62,693 bases of DNA from an uncultured Bacteroidia bacterium (GCA_903905505.1 CAIVGL010000097.1:1-62693); one strand, 5' to 3'; positions 44,589 to 54,151 are shown, counted from the first letter of the stretch. Notes: generated by a model from the letters alone, not told the origin. A program made the numbers and translations.

Positions 44589-46100
44589 ATGAATAAGATA
44601 ATATTTACGCTGTTAATTTCATTCGCACTTTTAGGAAGTTCTTGCTCAAAGTTTCTCTCTGTAAATGAGGTAAACCCAAATAGCGCTTCTCAAGTGCCTG
44701 CTAAACTGCTGTTGCCGGCTGTATTAAACAACATTGCTGTCAGCATGAACAATCCACGAAACTTTGATTTCGTATACCTATGGCATGGACTTTGGTCTAT
44801 CAGCACTGGCTATTCACAACCGTCAAGCTTAGTTCAATATCGACTATTGAATAGCAGTTACTCCGGTTTGTTCTCTTCTAGCTATACCTTCGGTCAGAAT
44901 TTAGTTGAAATTGAAAAAGCAACTACCGATCCAAAAGATGCTGGATACGTTGCAATTGCAATGATCATGAAAGCATATCTTCTTGCAAATATTGTAGACA
45001 TGTGGGGGAATGCTCCATATTCAGAAGCGTTCAAAGCGAATGAAGGGATCTTAAAACCAAAATACGATGATCAAAAAGTGATTTATGAAGATTTGGTTCT
45101 AAAGCTAGATGCTGCCATTAAAATGATTAAGGCATTACCAGCTACAGCAACAGAGATCCCTGCATCGAGTGATATCATGTTTGGTGGAGATATGAGTCTT
45201 TGGGCGAAATTCGCAAACACATTAAAATTGCGAATGTTGGTTCACCAATCAGGTATGGCCGGTCGTGATGCCTACATCAAAACTGCTATTGCCACAACTG
45301 CATCTACCGGTTATCTTGGTGCTGGTGAAGGAGCTATGGTAAACCCTGGTTATTCGAATTCATCTGGTAAGATGAATCCATTTTACGAGACATTCTATAC
45401 GGTATCAGGTAGTTCACAAAGCGATGGAGTATCGTACTATTTTGCTGGAAAGAATGCGACTGACTTTATGATTTCCACTTCAGATTTACGGATTGGACGT
45501 TTCTTTCTTCCAGTTACTGGAACAACTTTTGCAGGCAATGTGCTAGGTGTAACAACTCCAGCTCCTTTAGCTGCAACAGCAACCAGTAAATTAGGTTACC
45601 TAAGTGGTAGTACTGGTGTGGGTTATATGATCGGAACTTACGACAAGTCAGCACCAATTCTAACAGACTTTGAAAGTCTATTAATTCAGGCTGAAGCAGC
45701 TGAAAGAGGTTATATCACGGGTACTGGTAAAGATCTATATCAGGCAGGTATCACTCAATCATATATTTATATGGGATTAACTGCAACAGATGCTACAAAT
45801 TTCTACACAGGCTCTTTATCTACTGTAAACTATGATTTAGCACCAAACAAAATCAACTTGATCCTTGATCAGAAGTATGTTTCGCTAAATGGTGTTGCTC
45901 CGTTAGAAATTTGGACTGACTACAGAAGATCTGGACGACCAACGTTTATCACCTTTAGTGAAGATGCGAACAAGGCTAATCCAACTCCACCTGTACGTCT
46001 GCTTTATCCACAACGTGAGATATCCGTTAACAACGATAACGTAACTGCAGTTGGTACAATTAACGCCTTTACATCGAAGATATTCTGGCAAAATCGCTAA
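44589..46100 (+). CDS. SusD/RagB-family nutrient-binding lipoprotein
   Basis: 503 aa. Lipoprotein signal with lipobox LGSSC (Cys at about residue 20), then FLSVNEVNPNSASQVPAKLLLPAV, which is typical of the SusD-like_2 subgroup, and the TPR-like helices YVAIAMIMKAYLLANIVDMWG and PYSEAFKANEG. The C-terminal ILDQKYVSLNGVAPLEIWTDYRRSG is another family hallmark. It closes the SusC channel and binds the ligand. It starts 20 nt after SusC. Confidence 0.95.
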   Translation: MNKIIFTLLISFALLGSSCSKFLSVNEVNPNSASQVPAKLLLPAVLNNIAVSMNNPRNFDFVYLWHGLWSISTGYSQPSSLVQYRLLNSSYSGLFSSSYTFGQNLVEIEKATTDPKDAGYVAIAMIMKAYLLANIVDMWGNAPYSEAFKANEGILKPKYDDQKVIYEDLVLKLDAAIKMIKALPATATEIPASSDIMFGGDMSLWAKFANTLKLRMLVHQSGMAGRDAYIKTAIATTASTGYLGAGEGAMVNPGYSNSSGKMNPFYETFYTVSGSSQSDGVSYYFAGKNATDFMISTSDLRIGRFFLPVTGTTFAGNVLGVTTPAPLAATATSKLGYLSGSTGVGYMIGTYDKSAPILTDFESLLIQAEAAERGYITGTGKDLYQAGITQSYIYMGLTATDATNFYTGSLSTVNYDLAPNKINLILDQKYVSLNGVAPLEIWTDYRRSGRPTFITFSEDANKANPTPPVRLLYPQREISVNNDNVTAVGTINAFTSKIFWQNR

Positions 46101-46133
46101 TGAACTATTCATTATCATTAAAAAAAATAAAAT

Positions 46134-47063
46134 ATGAAAAATAAAATAACTCTATATGTCTCGTTTCTTGCGGCAGTGCTATTGTTTGGTGCGTGCTTAA
46201 AAGACAACGTTGGCGATTACTGGCCAGATGGTGTAGCTGGTAAGATGTATGCACAGATTCCTTCTTATACCTTACAGAAACAAGGTCTACAAGCAGCTGC
46301 TGGTGATGTGCCGTTTACATTTGCGGTAAACATTGCTACGGATGCTCCTCCTACAGAGGATATAACGCTAACAATTGCAGCAGATGCAGCATCTGTAACC
46401 CAGTATAACACGGATCATAGCACAACTTACAAGCCTTATCCGAATATTATGGTTACAACGGCAACAGTTGTTATTGCTAAAGGGACTAGAACTGGAACAG
46501 TAACTGGTAAAGTTTTTGGAGCAAATGCCGTTAATGCGTGTGATAAATACCTTGCAGCAATTTCAATAACCTCTGCTAAAACAGCTTCAGGTAAAGATGT
46601 TGCTATTGCATCGAATATGAAATCATATCTTTTGGAACTTCTAATTTCAAATGCTTATGCAGGTAAATACCAGTGTGATGGTTATCGTATCCGTCCTGGC
46701 AATCCGACAGAACCAGTAAGTATGGTAGAAACTTTTAATACTGTTGACTGTACGAAGCAAAATGTGGTTCAGAAAAATGGATTTGGTAATTACACTGCCT
46801 TTGATATTTACATCGAAATCACTACAACTCCAGTAGTTGTTGGTGGAACAACCTGCTACAAGGTAAATGCAACACCTATTGATCCTGCAACAGGGGTTGC
46901 AACTGGTGGCATGTGGCCTGTCTGGACGGGTGATGCGTCTAAAAAACCTGCAGACTTAACCATTAACTACTACAATCCAGTTACAAAGACATTCGTATTA
47001 AACTGCTACTATAGTAGTAGTGCGGGTGATCGTATCATGTACGAAGTTCTGGTTAAACAGTAG
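46134..47063 (+). CDS. DUF1735 lipoprotein, surface glycan-binding type
   Basis: 309 aa. Lipoprotein signal peptide with lipobox FGAC. After the Cys come LKDNVGDYWPDG and a DUF1735 (BT_3987-like) beta-sandwich (about residues 35-145, FTFAVNIATDAPPTEDITLTI and VVIAKGTRTGTVTGKV), then a second beta domain of unknown type. Such proteins often act as surface glycan-binding partners of SusCD. 33 nt after SusD, and the same strand; operon. Confidence 0.85.
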   Translation: MKNKITLYVSFLAAVLLFGACLKDNVGDYWPDGVAGKMYAQIPSYTLQKQGLQAAAGDVPFTFAVNIATDAPPTEDITLTIAADAASVTQYNTDHSTTYKPYPNIMVTTATVVIAKGTRTGTVTGKVFGANAVNACDKYLAAISITSAKTASGKDVAIASNMKSYLLELLISNAYAGKYQCDGYRIRPGNPTEPVSMVETFNTVDCTKQNVVQKNGFGNYTAFDIYIEITTTPVVVGGTTCYKVNATPIDPATGVATGGMWPVWTGDASKKPADLTINYYNPVTKTFVLNCYYSSSAGDRIMYEVLVKQ

Positions 47064-47101
47064 TTATTGTTGATTATACATTCATTCAAAAGAAAGAAAA
47101 C

Positions 47102-48169
47102 ATGAAAAGAAAGAATATAATCTTAGCATTTATGTCGATTATGACAATGCTAATAACAGTTCAGAGTTGCAAAAAAGATGATGCGGCAACGCCTACAGTT
47201 TTTGTAGCTGCTGTTCCTGAGAATCCAACTCCTGCAGTAGATGCTGTAGTTGCACTAGCAGGTACGACCTATACAATAAAATGGGCAGGAACTGCTTCAG
47301 CCTGGGATATCTACCTAGGCACTACGTCCAAACCTAGCTTGGTAAAGGCTGGTGCAATTGGTAATTCTTATACGTTCACAACAGCTGTGGGTGGTGAGTT
47401 CTTTTGGTACGTTAAAACTGTAGATGCTAATAAAGTAACTTCAAAGAGTACTTTATGGAATTTCTATATTAACAGTGCTCCAACAGTACCATCATTGACG
47501 GCTCCTGCAGCTAGTGCAACTGCAGTTAGTGTTAAAGGGGCTATAACTTGGAGTGCGACTGATGCTGAGGGTGATGCATTGACATATGACTTGTATTTAG
47601 GTAAAACCGCTACACCTGGTATAGCCGCTGCTGGTCTAACCGCTGCAACGTATACTCCTGCATTGGATAATAATACCACTTATTATTGGAAAGTTGTGGC
47701 CACAGATGTACACGGAGCAAAGTCGGAAAGTGCAGTTAGGTCATTTACAACTGACATATTCCGTCCTGACTTCTCGGTATTCAACGGTGTAGCCTCTGAG
47801 CTTTGTCCAACTTTCTCTGCAACAGCAAAGAAAGACGTATATGTTCAGATAAATACCACCACCTCTACCATCACACTATACTTGCCATTGGCTGACGGTA
47901 TGGTATCGGCAGGATGGGGTACTAAGTATTTTGGAGCTCATCCAATAACGATTACGTATAATCCTACCACCTTTGCGGTTACGTCTACGAAACAACTTTG
48001 GACAGATAGTTTTATCGATCCTGAAGAGATGGGTCCGATGTCGTTGAAAGCATATTCTGGAACGATAGACGCTACAAACAAGAAGATATCTATTAGATGG
48101 ACCGTATCAGGCAATGCGTATTGGGGTCCTGATTACACAATGAGCACAACAACTTATACGATGAAATAA
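47102..48169 (+). CDS. Fibronectin type III-containing lipoprotein
   Basis: 355 aa. Lipoprotein signal with TVQSC followed by KKDDA, an acidic-basic stretch compatible with the Bacteroidota lipoprotein export signal for surface display. Two Ig/FnIII-like domains (about 35-125 and 126-215; YKLKWAG-like YTIKWAGTASAWDIYLG and TYYWKVVATDVHGAKSES) and a C-terminal domain of about 135 residues (DFSVFNGVASELCPT onward) that I do not recognise and that may bind the glycan. Last gene of the SusCD operon; terminator follows. Confidence 0.8.
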   Translation: MKRKNIILAFMSIMTMLITVQSCKKDDAATPTVFVAAVPENPTPAVDAVVALAGTTYTIKWAGTASAWDIYLGTTSKPSLVKAGAIGNSYTFTTAVGGEFFWYVKTVDANKVTSKSTLWNFYINSAPTVPSLTAPAASATAVSVKGAITWSATDAEGDALTYDLYLGKTATPGIAAAGLTAATYTPALDNNTTYYWKVVATDVHGAKSESAVRSFTTDIFRPDFSVFNGVASELCPTFSATAKKDVYVQINTTTSTITLYLPLADGMVSAGWGTKYFGAHPITITYNPTTFAVTSTKQLWTDSFIDPEEMGPMSLKAYSGTIDATNKKISIRWTVSGNAYWGPDYTMSTTTYTMK

Positions 48170-48185
48170 ACTATTTCATATCAAT

Positions 48186-48218
48186 AAAAAAAGCTGTCCA
48201 CAAGGGCAGCTTTTTTTT
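48186..48218 (+). terminator. Terminator of the SusCD operon
   Basis: AAAAAA-GCTGTCC, a short ACAA loop, GGGCAGC-TTTTTTTT: a 7-bp GC-rich stem (one G-T pair) flanked by A and T runs. Ends 49 nt after the FnIII gene. Confidence 0.9.
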
Positions 48219-48284
48219 ATTGATAGAAACTGATACGAAATACTCTAGACCTCTTAAAAAAGTTAATATTCCAAAAAAAACCAC

Positions 48285-48413
48285 CTACCCCTCTTTTGCA
48301 ATGAGGGGTAGCTTAGGATGATATCATCCAAGACTAATGAAAAGCCCATAGAACTGATATGATGCTCGACAATATATTTAAAATCGACCGAAACCCCAGA
48401 GGGGTGATATGAT
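48285..48413. repeat. REP-like hairpins on the left of the transposase gene
   Basis: Contains a hairpin CTACCCCTC (48285-48293)/GAGGGGTAG (48303-48311); a perfect palindrome GGATGATATCATCC (48316-48329); a degenerate REP GCCCATAGAACTGATATGAT (48344-48363); and an intact REP CCCCAGAGGGGTGATATGAT (48394-48413). The last lies 12 nt from the transposase stop codon and points towards it. Confidence 0.85.
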
Positions 48414-48425
48414 TTTATTTAAGCA

Positions 48426-48890
48426 TCATTCCTCATTCCAATCGAACAAATACTTTTCGTCATAATCGACCTTAAAATTATGTAGGAATTCAAGATATTC
48501 CTCTTGAAAAGAGCTACTGCTATGATGAGTTTCTTGATTTAAAATGTAATTATAAACACTTTCAATTTGAGAATATCCATAGGAAAATGATCCAAATCCT
48601 TCTTGCCATGAAAATTTGCTTTTTAGAAAGTTTTGCTCATTAATAAATCTACTGCTATTGTTTTTGATATCTCTTACTAAGTCAGATAAAACAATGGAAG
48701 GACTTAAACCAATCAATACATGAACATGATTAGCAACGCCATTTACTATGATTGACTTTTGACCCTTCGCAGTAATTATCCCAGCCATATATTTAAAAAC
48801 CTCGTTTCTCCATGGTTGTTGAAGCAGATTAGCTCTTCCTCTTACAGCAAAAACAACTTGAATATAGATCTGTGAAAATGTATTTGCCAT
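48426..48890 (-). CDS. IS200/IS605-type Y1 transposase, RAYT-like
   Basis: 154 aa, single Y1_Tnp domain. HUH motif NHVHVLIG (H55, H57), and the catalytic tyrosine most probably Y115 in SVYNYILNQ with Q119 as the helix partner. VVFAVRGRANLL at the start and SPSIVLSDLVRDIKNNSS are typical of Bacteroidota IS200-like proteins. No TnpB is present and no long terminal inverted repeats were found; the gene sits among REP-like hairpins in inverted orientation on either side (48394 and 48925), which fits a domesticated RAYT that moves REPs rather than itself. The reading frame is intact. Confidence 0.88.
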   Translation of the reverse strand: MANTFSQIYIQVVFAVRGRANLLQQPWRNEVFKYMAGIITAKGQKSIIVNGVANHVHVLIGLSPSIVLSDLVRDIKNNSSRFINEQNFLKSKFSWQEGFGSFSYGYSQIESVYNYILNQETHHSSSSFQEEYLEFLHNFKVDYDEKYLFDWNEE

Positions 48891-48924
48891 GATTAATGTT
48901 TTTAATAAAACATCCTATGTCATC

Positions 48925-49349
48925 ATCATATCACCCCTCTGGGGTTTTAAATAATGACACTCCTATAATGATTTCACTCCTATAATAATTTCACTCCTCC
49001 GGAGTTATTCATTTAAAACCCCAGCGGATATTATTCTAAATAATGCCATTAGACCAAACAATTCCCCTTAGGGTGAAATTATCCAAGGCTATTGAAAAGC
49101 CCAGAGGGCTGATATGATACTAAACTACGGAGTTAAAAAAATTACAAATAATATCTAGCGAAAATAATTTCATCCCTCCAGAGTTAGCTATTCAAAACCC
49201 CAATGGGTGATATGATGCTACACAATGGTTATGAGACTAATCAGAAAGCCCATAGGGCTGATATGATACTAAACAACGTATATAAAACAACCCAAAAACC
49301 CCAGAGGGGTGATATGATGCTGGGGTGATATTATGCTGGGGTGTTATGA
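48925..49349. repeat. REP/BIME-like hairpin cluster right of the transposase gene
   Basis: Reverse-oriented copy: ATCATATCA plus CCCCTCTGGGG (48925-48944). Partial reverse copies with a TTTCACTCCT core at about 48970-48982 and 48988-49005 (hairpin ACTCC-TCC-GGAGT). Forward copies: 49064-49082 (CCCCTTAGGG), 49099-49118 (GCCCAGAGGGC), 49198-49216 (CCCCAATGGG), 49248-49267 (GCCCATAGGGC), 49299-49318 (CCCCAGAGGGG), all followed by TGATATGAT or TGAAATTAT, and two trailing half copies GGGGTGATATTAT and GGGGTGTTATGAT (about 49322-49350). Stem changes are compensatory (C...G to G...C). The interval 48891-49366 holds no other gene. Confidence 0.9.
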
Positions 49350-49366
49350 TTATACAATTTAATCAT

Positions 49367-51643
49367 TTATTTTTTCATTATTGGTGCTGAAATAACCCCT
49401 AGATATCGGCCCATCCAATATGGCAAGAGCCAGGTGTCGCCGGCACTAGTCAGAGTTGAGCCATCGCCAGCATTATCCAATCGAAAGATCTGACCATTAT
49501 GCCGAAACAGTGGAGCTTCCCGAAGTGAAAGACGCTCTTTGGTTGTCTGACCTCTAAAATTAGCAGGTATTAGCTCAATATCTTTTCGTTCAGAGTTGCT
49601 AACAGCCCAGTTGCGCATGTCGATAGGATAATCTTTCAGGAAATCGATTGAAGCATCCAAATCAAAATCTTTAGCACCGGTCATGGCATAGGTAAAATTC
49701 CAGAGCGCATTATGCTCCGGCAGTTCAACAGACCAATGATCTTTAATCGCCTGTCCAAATTGTTCTTTTAGCTCACCCGAAAATGCAAAGGGATACAAGC
49801 CCCAATAAGCCAAAAAATACATCTCATCATCCGAATGGTTCCACTCTTCAGAAAGGACCTTGCTTAATTCATCAGCATGATTCGGTCCAATCTGAGCAAA
49901 TGGACGGGTTAAATTATCGAGATAGCCGTATTTTGTCATGAGCTCAAAAGCCTTATCCTTAAACAACTGCTTATGGGTATAATGGTAGGCTGTCTGAAGA
50001 AAGGCAATGATATTTGAAGAGGTAATTTTACGATCTCCCACGTTCGTTGGAAATTTATTCACATAATCGGGATTCCATTTTCCCCACATCGTAGGCTCGC
50101 CATCCACATCGATGATGTAAAGATCATTCTTTACAATAAAGGTCATTAGATTATCTAGACATTTCAAGGCTCGTACTTTCCAAGCAGCATCATCGGAAAG
50201 CTCTAAAATCATCGTCATGGCAAAGACTTGTGCCACGGTCTGATCACTGCTGGCCGTTGAGCGCCAAGTCCAATTGCGATGATCTGCGGCAGGAAGCCAT
50301 ATGCTAGCAGGACTGCCTGAAAGCAGCTCCTTCTTTTTCCAATCGGCACCTTTGGTATTTTCTGTTTTATAATCACGTTCAAAACTACGAGCAAAGAGGC
50401 CAGGGATATTGGTGACGGTATGAAAACGTTCCATCGCCTCAAAGGCTTCAAACGCATTCTCTTTGGCATCGAGAGAACCGGTAACTTTAAAACGGAAAAG
50501 CTCAGCCGCTAAATACATCCCCGTCCATAGGTTATCGCTTGGCTGATTGCCTGTCTGACCTGAAGAATAGCCATTAGGCATACTTACGCCGCTACAGTTA
50601 ATCCCATATCGGATATTCTTCTCGCGGACTTGTTTTTCATAAAACAGCGCCTTCTCTTCAAGAGTCATCGGATTAAATGAAAGCTGACCAAGCCCTTTAT
50701 CTGTTAAAGCCAGAATGCTATTTTCCGGACCCGAAACAAGGTCTAAGATTCGATTGCCTGGAAGCCATCTCTCGCCAGCGAAGTAGCTATATTTCCCCTT
50801 CTCGTTTAAGCAAAAAGCACCCTTTGCAGAACCAAACCAAAGTTGGTTATTCAATTGCTTAACCACCGTGATTTCGGCGCAAGGAAGAGCTGTAATTAAT
50901 TTATGATCCGAAAGTTTCAGATAACCTTGTTGAGTTCCAATGACAACATCGGAACTATGCGATAAAACGGCCGCACTGGTTATTCCAGATCCAGTATACA
51001 AGACCTTTAATTGAGATTGAGCTGGACTAAATTCGGCCACTTGCGTAGGAGTGACCAGAATAAACCGTTTCGCTTCGGCATCAAATATAATTTTCAGCAC
51101 ATTCTTTAGATTACCGCTCCAAAGCTTATGATTTGATTGATCGAGGTAAGCAAGTTGATCACCATCTGAAACTAAAAAATGAAAATCTTCACCTCCTGCG
51201 AATACAGAAGCGTTAGGCATTCCATGATCGATTTGCAGGGTACCAGCCCAAGCATTGCTATAGATCTGTTTGTTATCGAGGTATATGGTTTGATTCCGAT
51301 ATGTATCAAGAGATTTTATCTTTTTAGGCAGCAACTGAGAATAGGAAATATCTTTAGTGAAAGATCCAGCATAGAACAGTGATCCATTATCAGGCACGAC
51401 AACACCGCTATCGGAAAGGATCCGAATTTGTCCATCGCGATTGGCAGAAATACCCACCAATTTAGATGAAGGCCAGGCGGAATCATAGTAATACTTGACA
51501 CTTTTTTCTTGAGGATAAGGGACATCCTGATAGACCGATTGTCCTTTTTTATTGCTGATCGGATTAGCCGATTCAGCTTTGCCTGCGATATTAGACAGCA
51601 GAACTAAACTTAAGCAGAAATACAAAACTAGACGATTGTTCAT
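49367..51643 (-). CDS. Large secreted protein, propeller-like N-terminus and helical-barrel C-terminus, function unknown
   Basis: 758 aa. Signal peptide (about residues 1-25). Residues about 60-325 have short repeating beta motifs such as DGQIRILSDSG, IGTQQGYLKLSDH and ILALTDKGLGQLSFN, like a two-component-regulator or YncE-type propeller. Residues about 335-750 are helical, with NLWTGMYLAAELFRFKVTG, RSTASSDQTVAQVFAMTMIL and SDDEMYFLAYWGLYPF, reminiscent of (alpha/alpha)6-barrel glycosidases. I cannot assign a family. It ends 17 nt from the last REP half-copy and is separated from the operon upstream by a terminator. Confidence 0.6.
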   Translation of the reverse strand: MNNRLVLYFCLSLVLLSNIAGKAESANPISNKKGQSVYQDVPYPQEKSVKYYYDSAWPSSKLVGISANRDGQIRILSDSGVVVPDNGSLFYAGSFTKDISYSQLLPKKIKSLDTYRNQTIYLDNKQIYSNAWAGTLQIDHGMPNASVFAGGEDFHFLVSDGDQLAYLDQSNHKLWSGNLKNVLKIIFDAEAKRFILVTPTQVAEFSPAQSQLKVLYTGSGITSAAVLSHSSDVVIGTQQGYLKLSDHKLITALPCAEITVVKQLNNQLWFGSAKGAFCLNEKGKYSYFAGERWLPGNRILDLVSGPENSILALTDKGLGQLSFNPMTLEEKALFYEKQVREKNIRYGINCSGVSMPNGYSSGQTGNQPSDNLWTGMYLAAELFRFKVTGSLDAKENAFEAFEAMERFHTVTNIPGLFARSFERDYKTENTKGADWKKKELLSGSPASIWLPAADHRNWTWRSTASSDQTVAQVFAMTMILELSDDAAWKVRALKCLDNLMTFIVKNDLYIIDVDGEPTMWGKWNPDYVNKFPTNVGDRKITSSNIIAFLQTAYHYTHKQLFKDKAFELMTKYGYLDNLTRPFAQIGPNHADELSKVLSEEWNHSDDEMYFLAYWGLYPFAFSGELKEQFGQAIKDHWSVELPEHNALWNFTYAMTGAKDFDLDASIDFLKDYPIDMRNWAVSNSERKDIELIPANFRGQTTKERLSLREAPLFRHNGQIFRLDNAGDGSTLTSAGDTWLLPYWMGRYLGVISAPIMKK

Positions 51644-51794
51644 GGTATTAATTTATATTTTGACACCTAACAAAGAAACGTGATCTTGAAAAGTAAAACT
51701 TCTATTTAATTAGTCAAATCACATAGTTTATTCACCTACATCGAAAACGAATAAAATAACTATAACTTCAGTAAATTTAAACTTAAAATTGGCG

Positions 51795-51855
51795 CAAAAA
51801 AAATCATCAAATAGCACGAAGGATCGTTAAACCCAACTATGCTATCTGATGATTT
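51795..51855 (-). terminator. Terminator after the DUF1080 gene
   Basis: AAATCATCAAATAGCA (51801-51816) and TGCTATCTGATGATTT (51840-51855) pair over 15 of 16 positions. On the minus strand the stem runs straight into a T-run (51795-51803). The 51644-51903 gap holds nothing else recognisable. Confidence 0.8.
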
Positions 51856-51903
51856 AATGTTCTTGAAAAGCTAATTCGGGCTAGCTATTTCAACAATGAA
51901 GAA

Positions 51904-52509
51904 TTATTTCTTATCCAGACTATGATAGAATAGGTTTTTAGCCTCAATTTTCATCCCTGGATTATGACCTTGAATGGCAAAATGACCAGTTTTAAAGTCG
52001 CTATCATCATACGTCATCACCAATTTATTATTGATCCAAAACTGAATATGAGTACCGACAGCCTTGATTTGGTAAGTAAACCACTCTCCATTTTTAGTTA
52101 ACAGTTCAGTTGCTTTTCCAGTTGGCGTACCTGGTTTCCAAAGCCATCCGGTATAGGCATCTTGACTGTTACAGATCTGAGCTTCGTAGCCGCGTGGATA
52201 ACCATCTAGGTTATCTTCGGGGGGATTCGCTCTAAAATAGAACCCACTATTTGCCTTGCTTCCAACTTCAGAAAGGCGAAATTCACCTTTTGCCTCGAAG
52301 TCAGTACAAGCGGCATCGGTATAGATATGACCCATACCACCCTCACCTACCAATACGCCATCTTTAACACTCCAGGCAGCTTTTCCGCGAATGGTCCAGC
52401 CAGTAAGGTCTTTGCCATTAAACAGAGAAACCCACTTAGGCTTAGCTTCAACCAAAAGGTTAACGCCGATCATCAAAATGATGAATAATACGATTGAGAT
52501 TTTTTTCAT
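51904..52509 (-). CDS. DUF1080 protein (3-keto-disaccharide hydrolase family)
   Basis: 201 aa. Signal peptide (about 1-22), then a concanavalin-like beta-sandwich: WVSLFNGKDLTGWTIRGKAA, GKGGMG-like VLVGEGGMGHIYTDA, SGFYFRANPPEDN and GYEAQICNSQDAYTG, and the end GHFAIQGHNPGMKIEAKNLF. The family includes hydrolases of 3-keto-glycosides and many binding proteins of unknown action. No glucose-fructose oxidoreductase-type partner is in the window. It closes the operon, 28 nt after the symporter gene. Confidence 0.88.
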   Translation of the reverse strand: MKKISIVLFIILMIGVNLLVEAKPKWVSLFNGKDLTGWTIRGKAAWSVKDGVLVGEGGMGHIYTDAACTDFEAKGEFRLSEVGSKANSGFYFRANPPEDNLDGYPRGYEAQICNSQDAYTGWLWKPGTPTGKATELLTKNGEWFTYQIKAVGTHIQFWINNKLVMTYDDSDFKTGHFAIQGHNPGMKIEAKNLFYHSLDKK

Positions 52510-52537
52510 AATTTAAGATTTAGGATTTTGTTTAAAT

Positions 52538-54151
52538 TTAGCTGAGCCAGATATATAAAAATAATGTAATGCTTGCCAAGATGCTCCAATGTAAACGCCA
52601 ATCGGTAATGCCTTCAAATTTCGCCACTCCATTAGAATAATTTATCGTGGTAGTTTCCAATTTCTCCGGAGCAGTTTTTTCAGTAAAAGCGGAGACTGCG
52701 AAAAGCACACCAGTGATGATCATCTCAGCCCATAGACCACGATAGCCGAAGTTAGTCGTTAATTTTGCATGAAGCCATGGGAAGACCTCCGATGCCGTTG
52801 CTGGGGCAAGAAGTTGGTCAATCACAAAAATTGTAGCAAATATTATACCTACTATCACAGACACTCCAGCACCTTTAAGAGTGACTTTTTTACTTACAAT
52901 ACCAAAGAAGATCGCTGGGAATACTGGCAGGATAAGATAAGCTGTAATGGTTTGCAAATATTTATAGAGACCTTCCTCGTTTTTATAAACCAGGTAAGCT
53001 GCGCCAATGCCTAAGATTGCAACAATAAGTATTACTAATCGACCTAATTTAACTTGCTTTTTCTCAGGTATATCTGGACGGAACTCAACAATAAAGTCAC
53101 GAACTACAAGGGTAGAAACAGAGTTTAGAACAGCGATTAAAGAAGTTACCAGTGCAGCCATCAGCGATGCTAATAACAATCCTCTAAATCCAGTTGGAAG
53201 AAGCTTGTTTAGCAGCAAAACAAACGTTTGCTTAGTGGCTTCACCTTGTAATTCATTCGGGAATAAAGCAAAAGCAATAACTCCTGGTAGAGCAAAGATA
53301 AATATGGGTAAGAGCTTTAGAAAAACAGCAAACATAGCACCCCAACGGGCCTGTTTAAGATCGGAAGCTGCTAAGACTCGTTGCACATTAACCTGATCGA
53401 TACCCCAATAGAAGATTCCAGCATAAAAGGCCGTGGCCAGAATTCCCCAAAATGGATAAACGGGATCGTCATAGGGCTTTGAGATTGTCATCATTTCGGG
53501 CACCTTAGTCATCAAGCCATGCCAGCCTCCCACTTTATCCAATCCGATAAAGAGCATTATCGCCGAACCTCCAATCATTATGACAACTTGAATGACATCG
53601 GAATAAGCGACAGCTGTAAATCCCCCAATCATCGTAAATATGGCGACCGCCATACCAATGTAGAATACGGTTGTCATTACATTCCATCCAAGGATACTAT
53701 TTAGTACCAAGGCTCCTGCAAATAGTGTAAATGCCAATTTGGTCATGATACTAATAATCAACATTAAGCCTGAAAAAAATGTCCGTGCACGTCGGTTATA
53801 GCGCATCTCAAGAAACTCAGGAATTGTAAACACCTTATTTTTTATGTAATAGGGAAACAAGATTGCACAAGCAAACCCAAGTGTTATCGCGCAAGTTAGT
53901 TCCACCGATCCTGCAGAGAGACCATAGCGATAAGAATCACCAGAGAGTCCCACCAAATGTTCCGCTCCAATATTTGTTGCAAACATAGAGGCTCCGACGA
54001 TAGGCCACTTCATAGACCGACCTCCTAAAAAGAAGCTAGAGCTATCTTGTCCTGCCTTGTGACGATAAGCCATGTAGAGTCCAAAAGAGAGACTACCACC
54101 CATGACTAACGCAAGAACAATATAATCTAGCATTGTTAAAGTTAAACTCAT
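52538..54151 (-). CDS. Sodium:solute symporter, SGLT type
   Basis: 537 aa, about 14 helices. SSFFLGGRSMKWPIVGASMF, NIGAEHLVGLSGDSYRYGLS (Na+ site region), FTIPEFLEMRYNRRARTF, GGFTAVAYSDVIQ and YWGIDQVNVQRVLAA are the SSS signature and fit the sugar subgroup. It would bring the sugar or disaccharide released in the periplasm into the cell with Na+. Upstream is the AGE epimerase, 35 nt away; downstream DUF1080. Confidence 0.92.
   Translation of the reverse strand: MSLTLTMLDYIVLALVMGGSLSFGLYMAYRHKAGQDSSSFFLGGRSMKWPIVGASMFATNIGAEHLVGLSGDSYRYGLSAGSVELTCAITLGFACAILFPYYIKNKVFTIPEFLEMRYNRRARTFFSGLMLIISIMTKLAFTLFAGALVLNSILGWNVMTTVFYIGMAVAIFTMIGGFTAVAYSDVIQVVIMIGGSAIMLFIGLDKVGGWHGLMTKVPEMMTISKPYDDPVYPFWGILATAFYAGIFYWGIDQVNVQRVLAASDLKQARWGAMFAVFLKLLPIFIFALPGVIAFALFPNELQGEATKQTFVLLLNKLLPTGFRGLLLASLMAALVTSLIAVLNSVSTLVVRDFIVEFRPDIPEKKQVKLGRLVILIVAILGIGAAYLVYKNEEGLYKYLQTITAYLILPVFPAIFFGIVSKKVTLKGAGVSVIVGIIFATIFVIDQLLAPATASEVFPWLHAKLTTNFGYRGLWAEMIITGVLFAVSAFTEKTAPEKLETTTINYSNGVAKFEGITDWRLHWSILASITLFLYIWLS

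Noticed and set aside
48426-48890. Complete autonomous IS200/IS605 element
   Set aside because: No TnpB and no defined left and right ends; the surrounding hairpins are REP-like and multiple, so a RAYT-type single gene is the better reading.
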